Positions 38,603-45,955 of a stretch of DNA of 45,955 nt are shown here, piece by piece (position 1 is the first letter of the stretch; every line of letters begins with the position of its first letter). Below the pieces are notes generated by a model. The model was not told where the DNA came from. It did not search any database and worked only from the letters and a program-made list of their open reading frames with translations. Position numbers and translations under genes: made by a program. Source of the DNA: an uncultured Acidobacteriia bacterium (GTDB lineage: Bacteria; Acidobacteriota; Terriglobia; Bryobacterales; Bryobacteraceae); assembly GCA_903828455.1 (NCBI GenBank), contig CAIKMJ010000064.1:1-45955 (forward strand), in the 5' to 3' direction.

Positions 38603-39239
38603 AGGCGTCGTCTCCTTTGCGCTTAAAGAACCGCGTCAGGCGATCCCGCAGTTGCAGGCGCGCGCGCAGCAGGCGGCTCTTCACGGCAGGTACGCTCAGG
38701 TCCAGCACCTCGGCCGTCTCTTCGGTGGAAAGCCCGTCCACATCGCGCAGGGTGAAAACGGTGCGGTAGATCGGCGAGAGTTCGTCGATCGCGCCGTTCA
38801 GAATCGTGCGCAGTTCGTCGCGCGAGTAGCGCTCTTCCGGATCCGGATCCCAGGCCGCGATTTCGCGAACCACGGTATCCTCGCCCGTATCGATCTGCTC
38901 ATCCAGCGAAACCGCCCGGTCGCTCTTCCGCTTGCGCAGCTTCATCAGCGCCTGGTTGACGGCGATCCGCACCACCCATGTGTAGAACTTTGAGTTGCCC
39001 TGAAACTGATCCAGATGCTGGTAAGCCTTCAAAAAAGCTTCCTGCAGCACGTCTTCGGCGTCTTCGCGATTCTGCGTGATGTTCATCGCCAGCCGGAAAA
39101 TCTTGCCGTCATAACGGCGCATCAGGCTGGAAAATGCGGTGGCGTCACCGGTTCGTGAACGAGCAACAAGATCCAGCTCTTCTGCGTCCGCCGCTGTTTG
39201 CGCCGGCGTGCTCTGAACTGGAATGCTGTCCGTTGCCAT
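38589..39239 (-). CDS. ECF-type RNA polymerase sigma factor
   Basis: A 216-residue sigma factor (RpoE-like). Region 2: FSSLMRRYDGKIFRLAMNITQNREDAEDVLQEAFLKAYQHLDQF, then SKFYTWVVRIAVNQALMKLRKRK. Region 4: IDELSPIYRTVFTLRDVDGLSTEETAEVLDLSVPAVKSRLLRARLQLRDRL. ATG 39239 follows GGGGGTCAC; the frame is open upstream but unsupported. It is followed by its anti-sigma gene, as expected for autoregulated stress systems. A possible ECF-type promoter upstream is not recognisable to me. Confidence 0.92.
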   Translation of the reverse strand: MATDSIPVQSTPAQTAADAEELDLVARSRTGDATAFSSLMRRYDGKIFRLAMNITQNREDAEDVLQEAFLKAYQHLDQFQGNSKFYTWVVRIAVNQALMKLRKRKSDRAVSLDEQIDTGEDTVVREIAAWDPDPEERYSRDELRTILNGAIDELSPIYRTVFTLRDVDGLSTEETAEVLDLSVPAVKSRLLRARLQLRDRLTRFFKRKGDDAFAYM

Positions 39240-39352
39240 TTTGCGTGACCCCCTATTCTCCCATAGCCAGGAAGGCGCGAAACCCTCGCCGGCGGCAGCG
39301 GTCTGGAGTACCATACTCTCGTTTGGATGCCCTGCTCGCGGGCAGGATTCGA

Positions 39353-40111
39353 CTATTTCGCCCCGGATGGCGCGGATCCGGCCGGCTGAGACGGCGGATC
39401 GGCGCGGCCTGCTTCATTTTCATGAGCCTGATTTTCCCGCCACGTACGCAACACCCGCAGAATGTACTGGCGCGTTTCCGGATAAGGCGGGACTCCGTGG
39501 TAGCGCTCCACCGCCGCCGGCCCTGCGTTGTATGCCGCAAGCGCCAGCAGAACCTGGTTGGGATCGTCCTCGTAGCGCGCCAGCAGGTCGCGGAGGTACG
39601 CCGCGCCGCCCTCCGCATTCTGGCGTGGATCGAGCGGATCCACCCTTAACGTGCGCGCTGTATCCGGCATCAGCTGCATCAGGCCGATTGCCCCTTTGGG
39701 CGACACCGCGTCCGGCCGGAAGGCCGACTCCACCTGCATCACGCTGCGCAGGAAGGGTTCGGGCAGGGCGAACTTTTGCGCAGCCTCGCCGGCCAGGCTC
39801 AGCGGCGTGGGTGCGGTTCGGGCTATTAGCACGGGCGCGGGTTCCATTACGGGTTGCTGCGTTGTCAATGCCGGGGCTTCGGCGGGCCGGGGCGTAACTT
39901 CTTCCGTTTCGAAATTCACCACCAGATCCGCGGGCAGTTCCGCAACCCCTTCGGCGCTGAACAGCCGGACACGCGCGCCGGCCATTTCGTGCCGGTCCGC
40001 ATGCAACCGGAAGCCGGTGGAAAGCACCGCGTACTCGCCAGCCAGAGCCGGCCGGGCGAGAATCGGCCAGGCGATTGCTGCAAAACAGATAAGATGAGAA
40101 ACGCGTCTCAT
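39353..40111 (-). CDS. Lytic murein transglycosylase (SLT domain)
   Basis: A 252-residue exported protein: signal peptide 1-24, a linker of about 80 residues with a Pro-rich part, then an SLT domain (about 115-225). The catalytic Glu is in VMQVESAFRPDAVSPKGAIGLMQLMPDTARTL; AAYNAGPAAVERYHGVPPYPETRQYILRVL completes the family pattern. It cleaves the MurNAc-GlcNAc bond in peptidoglycan to give 1,6-anhydro ends. ATG 40111 gives the better signal peptide; TTG 40135 is an alternative. An inverted repeat ATGAGA/TCTCAT overlaps its start, and thrC diverges only 30 bases away. Confidence 0.92.
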   Translation of the reverse strand: MRRVSHLICFAAIAWPILARPALAGEYAVLSTGFRLHADRHEMAGARVRLFSAEGVAELPADLVVNFETEEVTPRPAEAPALTTQQPVMEPAPVLIARTAPTPLSLAGEAAQKFALPEPFLRSVMQVESAFRPDAVSPKGAIGLMQLMPDTARTLRVDPLDPRQNAEGGAAYLRDLLARYEDDPNQVLLALAAYNAGPAAVERYHGVPPYPETRQYILRVLRTWRENQAHENEAGRADPPSQPAGSAPSGAK

Positions 40112-40141
40112 GTCCGATAAAAGCCCGTCCGTCAAACCGCC

Positions 40142-41374
40142 ATGCCCATCAATTCAGTGACGCATCTGGAGTGCAGTCTGTGCAGCCGGAATTACGAGGC
40201 CGGCAAGCCGTGGAATCTCTGCGAATGTGGCGGCCCGCTGCTGGTCCGCTACGATCTTGCCCGTTTGCGCCAGTCCTGGTCGCTCGACAGCTTTGCCGCC
40301 GCGCCGGATTCGATGTGGCGCTACGCTCCGGCCCTGCCGGTGCGGCAGGAAACTTCCATTGTCTCACTCGGCGAAGGCATGACGCCGCTCCTCGCGGCGG
40401 CCCGCACTGCCCGCCGCATCGGCGCCCGCGACCTGCTGATTAAAGACGAAGGACTCAATCCCACCGGCTCTTTCAAGGCACGCGGACTTTCCTGCGCGAT
40501 CTCCATGTGCGTTGAGCTGGGCATTCGCAAGGTCGCCATTCCCTCGGCGGGCAACGCCGCCAGCGCCCTTGCTGCGTATGCGGCGGCGGCCGGGCTCGAA
40601 GCGCACATCTACATGCCCGCCGACGTGCCGCAGTCCAACTTCATCGAGTGCAAGGCCTATGGGGCGAACGTCACCCTCGTTGACGGGCTCATCAGCGACT
40701 GCGGCCGCATCGTCGCCGAGCGCGCGCCCAAAGAAGGCTGGTTCGACGTCTCCACCCTCAAGGAGCCGTATCGCATTGAGGGCAAGAAGACCATGGGCTA
40801 CGAGATTGCCGAGCAACTCGGCTGGGAACTCCCTCACGCCATTTTGTATCCGGCGGGCGGCGGCGTGGGCCTCATTGGCATGTGGAAAGCGTTTGCCGAA
40901 ATGGAGGCGTTGGGCTGGATCGGCGCGCATCGGCCGAAAATGATTGCCGTCCAGGCCGAAGGCTGCCAGCCGGTGGTGCGCGCTTTCGAGGCCGGCGCCG
41001 AGAGCTGCACGTTCTGGGAAAACGCCGCTACTCTGGCCAGCGGGCTGCGCGTTCCCAAGCCGCTTGGCGATGTCCTAATGCTGCGTGCCGTTCGCGAAAG
41101 CGCGGGCACCGCCATTGCCATCTGCGATTCCGACCTGCTCGACGCCGGCATCCGGCTCGCATCCGAGGAAGGCATCTTCGTCGCCCCGGAAGGCGCTGCC
41201 TGCGTTGCGGCCGCCGAAAAGCTTCTCGCGCAGGGCTTCCTGAAGCCGGACGACAAGATCGTTATCTACAACACCGGCTCCGGCCTGAAGTATCTGGAAG
41301 CTTATTCGACCCGCTTCCCGCGCAACATCGCCTCCGACACCGATAAACTCGGCGGCCTCATCACTCCCCGTTAG
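40142..41374 (+). CDS. thrC: Threonine synthase
   Basis: A 410-residue PLP enzyme that converts O-phosphohomoserine to threonine. An N-terminal zinc-ribbon-like segment has Cys11, Cys14, Cys27 and Cys29. The PLP lysine is Lys112 in NPTGSFKARG. Other fold-type II motifs follow: PSAGNAASALAAYAAAAG, the phosphate-binding PAGGGVGLIGMW and a terminal NTGSGLK. Length is normal for class II threonine synthases. The divergent spacing to the transglycosylase gene leaves little room for a separate promoter. Confidence 0.94.
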   Translation: MPINSVTHLECSLCSRNYEAGKPWNLCECGGPLLVRYDLARLRQSWSLDSFAAAPDSMWRYAPALPVRQETSIVSLGEGMTPLLAAARTARRIGARDLLIKDEGLNPTGSFKARGLSCAISMCVELGIRKVAIPSAGNAASALAAYAAAAGLEAHIYMPADVPQSNFIECKAYGANVTLVDGLISDCGRIVAERAPKEGWFDVSTLKEPYRIEGKKTMGYEIAEQLGWELPHAILYPAGGGVGLIGMWKAFAEMEALGWIGAHRPKMIAVQAEGCQPVVRAFEAGAESCTFWENAATLASGLRVPKPLGDVLMLRAVRESAGTAIAICDSDLLDAGIRLASEEGIFVAPEGAACVAAAEKLLAQGFLKPDDKIVIYNTGSGLKYLEAYSTRFPRNIASDTDKLGGLITPR

Positions 41375-41376
41375 CC

Positions 41377-41411
41377 GGCGCGCGTGCCTGTGTGCGCGCC
41401 GTCTTTATACT
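41377..41411 (+). terminator. Hairpin after thrC with a -10 box for the next gene
   Basis: GGCGCGC (41377-41383) pairs with GCGCGCC (41394-41400), followed by GTCTTTA. TATACT at 41406-41411 is a good -10 for the EF-P family gene 37 bases downstream. Terminator and promoter therefore adjoin. Confidence 0.65.
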
Positions 41412-41447
41412 GGAAAATTACCCCGAACATTTACTACGCGAGAAACC

Positions 41448-42020
41448 ATGGCCGCACTCATCGATGCAATCAACATTAAGCGCCGCTCCCTGTTCGAACA
41501 GGACAACACGCCGTTCGTCTGTCTGGAAGCGGAAGTCAGCACTCCGACCGCGCGCGGCGGCCAGACGCTGGTTCGTCTGAAGGTCCGCAATCTTCTCACC
41601 AGCGCCGTCTTTGAAAAGACCTTCAAGGCCGGCGACAAGTTTAAGGAACCGGACCTGCAGAAAGTCTCGGCGTCGTATCTTTATTCCGATCCGGAAGGCT
41701 CCCACTTTCTCGATCAGGACAGCTTTGAAACGATTACGCTCACCGAAGGCATGATGGGCGGGGCGCTCGATTTCCTCACCGAAGGTCTGGTGATTGAACT
41801 GAACAAGTACAACGGCAATCCGATTGGCCTCGAGTTGCCGCCTTCGGTTGACCTGACCGTGGCGTATACCGAACCTGCCGTGAAGGGCGACACCACCAGC
41901 GGCGCGACCAAAATCGCGCGCCTCGAAACCGGCCTCGAAATCCGCGTGCCGCTTTTCATCAAGGAAGGCGAAAAGGTGAAGGTGAGCACGGAAAAGAAGG
42001 AATTCGGCGGCCGGGCATAG
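41448..42020 (+). CDS. Elongation factor P family protein with an EfpL/YeiP-like tip loop
   Basis: A 190-residue three-domain EF-P. Domain I has the ribosome-contacting tip loop STPTARGGQTLVRLK with Arg36 at the tip. Canonical EF-P has PGKG with the modified Lys at this place, and the loop here is one residue longer. SPTARGAATLYK in E. coli YeiP (EfpL) is clearly closer. Domains II and III look normal (GSHFLDQDSFETITL, then LELPPSVDLTVAYTEPAVKGDT, ATKIARLETGLEIRVPLFIKEGEKVKV). EF-P relieves ribosome stalling at polyproline; EfpL does a related job with a different tip. Whether a second, canonical efp exists elsewhere cannot be seen. Confidence 0.88.
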   Translation: MAALIDAINIKRRSLFEQDNTPFVCLEAEVSTPTARGGQTLVRLKVRNLLTSAVFEKTFKAGDKFKEPDLQKVSASYLYSDPEGSHFLDQDSFETITLTEGMMGGALDFLTEGLVIELNKYNGNPIGLELPPSVDLTVAYTEPAVKGDTTSGATKIARLETGLEIRVPLFIKEGEKVKVSTEKKEFGGRA

Positions 42021-42469
42021 CGAGTGCGCCGGGGGGTGATCCTCAATTCGCGATTGCGCGATGGCGCGCCACCCGGACCGGTCAGTACAACGGATCAGGA
42101 AAAATTTTCGTCTTCTTCCGCCGCCGGCAAAACTTTCGATCGGGCGCAGACATCCGGCGCCTCCGCGACCGGAGCCGAATCCGGGAATTTCGCTGAAAAC
42201 AAAGTTCTTGGCCGCCTCCGATGGCGTTCTTCGAGGGGTGCCGGCCGCGGGCCGTTTGCCGCCGCGGCGCAGCGCGAATTGCGGGCTCTGCCTCCGGCAT
42301 CTGGCTCCGGCCATGCGGCAAGCCTGCGCCACAGTCGTATCATGAGGTGTCGGGCGTTTCGCCTGTCCTGTTCCGGCTGCCATTCCGCCAGGACTTATGT
42401 GCCGGATGCATCTCTCCGGCCGGATTGCAATCTATAGAAGCAGCATCATTCCAAAAGAAAGGTATCTAA
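42021..42469. other. 450-base gap before clpP, no gene found
   Basis: The usual upstream neighbour of clpP (trigger factor) is absent. The sequence has no supported reading frame and no hairpin of note. It should contain the clpP promoter; a CTATAG-like box near 42434 is the only candidate. Confidence 0.5.
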
Positions 42470-43090
42470 TTGGGTAACTCTGTGCTGGTCCCCATGGTCG
42501 TGGAACAAACTTCACGCGGCGAGCGGTCTTACGACATCTACTCGCGCCTGCTGAAGGAGAACATCATTTTTCTCGGGACGCCGATCGACGATACGGTCGC
42601 TAACCTGATCATTGCGCAGTTGCTCTTCCTCGAAGCCGAAGATCCCGAGCGCGATATCTCCATCTACATCAACTCGCCGGGCGGCTCCATCACGGCCGGT
42701 CTGGCCATTCTCGACACCATGGCGTTTGTCCGGCCCGACATCGTCACCATCTGCGTGGGCCAGGCGGCGTCGATGGGCGCTGTCCTGCTTGCAGCCGGTA
42801 CGAAGGGCAAGCGCTTCAGCCTGCCGAATTCGCGCATCATGATCCACCAGCCCTCCATGCAGGGTCTGGCTGGTCAGGCCGCCGATATCGACATCTACGC
42901 CCGTGAAATTCTGCGCATGCGTGAGACGCTGAACAAGATCCTCGCCGATGCCAGCAACCAGCCCATTGAGCGCGTGGCCCGGGACGTGGATCGCGATTAC
43001 ATCATGAGCCCCGATCAGGCCGTTGAATACGGGCTCATCGACCGCGTCATTTCCAGCCGCGAAATGGCGCCCACGCCGGTCAAGGCGTAG
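42470..43090 (+). CDS. clpP: ATP-dependent Clp protease proteolytic subunit
   Basis: A 206-residue ClpP. The catalytic triad is Ser101 (GQAASMGA), His126 (MIHQPSM) and Asp176 in the [12 protein letters not shown] context. [14 protein letters not shown] and the EYGLIDRVI end are typical. The frame starts with TTG 42470 after AAAGAAAGG. The normal N-terminal [22 protein letters not shown] follows directly, so TTG fits better than the later ATG. The tetradecamer degrades unfolded or tagged proteins with ClpX/ClpA. No clpX is immediately next to it; tgt follows. Confidence 0.95.
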   Translation: MGNSVLVPMVVEQTSRGERSYDIYSRLLKENIIFLGTPIDDTVANLIIAQLLFLEAEDPERDISIYINSPGGSITAGLAILDTMAFVRPDIVTICVGQAASMGAVLLAAGTKGKRFSLPNSRIMIHQPSMQGLAGQAADIDIYAREILRMRETLNKILADASNQPIERVARDVDRDYIMSPDQAVEYGLIDRVISSREMAPTPVKA

Positions 43091-43104
43091 TTCCTTTGCT
43101 TTAC

Positions 43105-43138
43105 GGGGCGTCCGCTCTTGTGGCGGACGCCCTTTTTT
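43105..43138 (+). terminator. Strong rho-independent terminator after clpP
   Basis: GGGCGTCCGC pairs perfectly with GCGGACGCCC around a 7-base loop, followed by TTTTTT. Confidence 0.95.
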
Positions 43139-43143
43139 ATTGA

Positions 43144-44361
<1,218 letters not shown>

Positions 44362-44373
44362 GGAATTTCCCAC

Positions 44374-44682
44374 GTGCCAGCAGCTTTTTTACTTCAACAA
44401 ACTCCGGCGAACTCGATTGCGCTCTTTGCGCCGTACCTTCTCATTGGCGTTGTTTTCTATTTCCTCCTCTATATGCCCATGCAGCGGCAAAAGAAGCGGC
44501 AACAGGAAATGCTGAACAATCTGAAGAGCGGCGACAATGTCGTCACCTCGGGCGGCATCACCGGCACTGTGGTCGCCGTGAATGGCGATACCATTGTCCT
44601 TCGCGTCAAACCCGACAATCTGAAGCTGGAATTTGCCCGCTCGTCCGTGAGTTCCGTGGCGGTCCCCGAAGCCTCGAAGTGA
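44374..44682 (+). CDS. yajC: Preprotein translocase subunit YajC
   Basis: A 102-residue protein with one membrane helix (about 15-35, LFAPYLLIGVVFYFLLYMPMQRQKK) and a cytosolic basic part with MLNNLKSGDNVVTSGGITGTVVAVNGDTIVLRV. It starts with GTG 44374 after GAGGAA, 12 bases beyond tgt. YajC joins SecDF in the Sec holotranslocon. Confidence 0.94.
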   Translation: MPAAFLLQQTPANSIALFAPYLLIGVVFYFLLYMPMQRQKKRQQEMLNNLKSGDNVVTSGGITGTVVAVNGDTIVLRVKPDNLKLEFARSSVSSVAVPEASK

Positions 44683-44735
44683 GAGCAGCAAAGCGGACCT
44701 GCTAAAGTAATCCCGTTAAAAGGCAATCATTCGTA

Positions 44736-45955
44736 TGCAACGTAATCTGATGTTCAAAGTGGGCGTAATTGTGGCGACGGTGCTGGCGTGCATCTACGGC
44801 ATCATTGGCCTGCCCACCTCCATGAAGGCCCTCGAGGCCAACGTCACGCGCAATATCCACCTCGGCCTCGATCTCAAGGGTGGCAGCCATCTGGTGCTGC
44901 AGGTACAGGTGCAGGACGCGGCCAAGACTGCCGCCGATCAGCTGATCGAGTCCCTCCGCGAAGACGCCCGCACCCGCAACGTCGTCATCGAGGGTTTCGA
45001 TCGCAACGATCCCCCGACCATTCGCGATACCGATTCCATCCAGGTCAATATCCACGGCGTGGATCAGACCAAGACGCAGGCCTTCCGCAATCTCATCTCG
45101 GAAAAGTATCCCGACTGGCTGCTCGCCCCGGTGAGCGCCACCGATTACAAGCTCAACCTGAAGCCGTCTTCGCTCCTCGACCTGAAGCGCAACACCGTTG
45201 CCCAGGAACGCGACACCATTGAACGCCGCGTCAACGCGCTCGGTCTGACCGAACCCACCGTGCAGGACCACGGCGCGCCCGAAACGCAGTCCGAAATTCT
45301 GGTGGAACTGCCCGGCGTCGACGACCCGGCCCGCGTGAAGGAGCTCATCGGCACCACCGCCCAGCTCAAGATCGTGGAAGTGAAGAACGAAGGCCCCTGG
45401 CAGACTCGTGATGCCGCGCTCGCCGCCAAAGCGGGCATTCTGCCGCTCGGCACTGAGCTGATGGAAAACACGGCAGCCGGCGGCGGCGGCTTCTACCTTG
45501 TTTCCCGGTCCCCTGTGATCACGGGCCAGGATATGCGCAGCGCCCGCGCGGCGACCGACACCGATTCTCCGGGCCGCTGGGAATGCGGCTTCACGCTCTC
45601 TCAGGACGGCGCGCGTCGCTTCCAGAAGTTCACCGCCGCCAACATCGGCAATCGCCTCGCCGTGGTGCTCGACAACCAGATTCGCAGCGTGGCCACGATT
45701 CAGAGCGCCATCAGCGACTCCGGCCGCATCAACGGCCTTTCGAGCGAGCAGGAAGCCTCCGATCTCGCCCTCGTTCTGCGGACGGGCGCCCTGCCCGCCG
45801 GCATTCAGTATCTGCAGGAAAAGACCATTGGGCCGTCGCTCGGCGCCGATTCGATCCGCGAAGGCATCTACGCCGCGATCGCCGGACTGATCGCCGTCGT
45901 CATTGTGATGCTCGTGTACTACAAGAAGGCCGGCATTAACGCGGTGCTGGCGCTG
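44736..45955 (+). CDS. secD: Protein translocase subunit SecD, 3' end outside the window
   Basis: The reading frame from ATG 44736 (after AAAGG) is open to the right edge, 406 codons seen. A first membrane helix at about 8-28 is followed by the SecD motif LGLDLKGGSHLVLQV. P1 domain segments come next, including IERRVNALGLTEPTVQDHG and ILVELPGVDDPARVKELIGTTAQLKIVE. A P1-head region (SRSPVITGQDM) and VVLDNQIRSVATIQSAISDSGRI follow, then GPSLGADSIREGIYAAIAGLIAVVIVMLVYY, where the second helix begins. SecD with SecF uses the proton gradient to finish export. The order tgt-yajC-secD is typical. Confidence 0.95.

Noticed and set aside
42221-42469. An 82-codon frame ending just before clpP, considered as a small upstream gene
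   Set aside because: No ribosome site, no hydrophobic or conserved segment, and it ends by chance at the clpP leader.

Overview
The window is high-GC bacterial chromosomal DNA that reads as an acidobacterium of the Solibacter/Bryobacter kind. This assignment is an inference from gene families, not from a phylogenetic marker. The supporting features are an Oar-type TonB-dependent receptor with an N-terminal carboxypeptidase-regulatory-like domain, PEP-CTERM-tailed secreted proteins, a diheme cytochrome of the photosynthetic-reaction-centre-like family, a secreted VWA-domain protein, the ANQANAQ..STGPRTPEG family, and a DUF6152/DUF6644-type gene cluster. I see no phage, transposase, integrase, CRISPR array or rRNA operon.

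Layout. 1-2.3 kb: the 5' part of an M16 zinc peptidase gene (running off the left edge) and an orphan ParD-like antitoxin followed by a truncated ParE remnant. 2.3-6.4 kb: a CpxA/CpxR-like two-component pair divergent from a secreted diheme peroxidase-like protein, with four GTAAA boxes between them. 6.4-7.5 kb: an intact DinJ-YafQ-type toxin-antitoxin pair and a decayed HicBA pair. 7.6-17 kb: a membrane-fused spermidine-synthase-like protein, a BI-1 family protein, a PEP-CTERM protein, several unknowns and a baeRF-family protein. 17-23.3 kb: a cyclic-nucleotide-binding/DUF1003 membrane protein, a secreted metallo-beta-lactamase-fold protein, a TonB-like protein, a GT39-like glycosyltransferase and a VanZ-like protein. 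23.7-27.6 kb: an exported diheme cytochrome, two paralogous four-helix membrane proteins and two secreted proteins. 27.9-34.6 kb: tRNA-Arg(CCG), an OlsF-like bifunctional acyltransferase, an Oar-like receptor directly followed by a glycerophosphodiester phosphodiesterase, tRNA-Ser(GCT) and a small membrane protein. 34.7-40.1 kb: a PEP-CTERM beta-propeller, a VWA protein, an aspartyl-protease-like protein, a small membrane protein, an ECF sigma/zinc anti-sigma pair and a lytic transglycosylase. 40.1-46 kb is housekeeping: thrC, an EF-P family gene with an EfpL/YeiP-like tip, clpP, tgt, yajC and the start of secD (running off the right edge).

How the genes fit together. Much of the content concerns the cell envelope: envelope-stress signalling, outer-membrane uptake (receptor, TonB-like protein), lipid and glycan modification, peptidoglycan turnover, and export (YajC-SecD). 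Two features stand out. One is a set of three toxin-antitoxin loci at different stages of decay within 6 kb. The other is the 23.7-27.6 kb cluster of exported heme protein, membrane paralogs and secreted proteins of unknown job, one of which has a consensus promoter placing the predicted transcript start on its ATG. Short tandem duplications of 13-21 bp recur in the intergenic gaps. The top-strand G/C skew appears to flip from C-rich (1-17 kb) to G-rich (about 19-28 kb).
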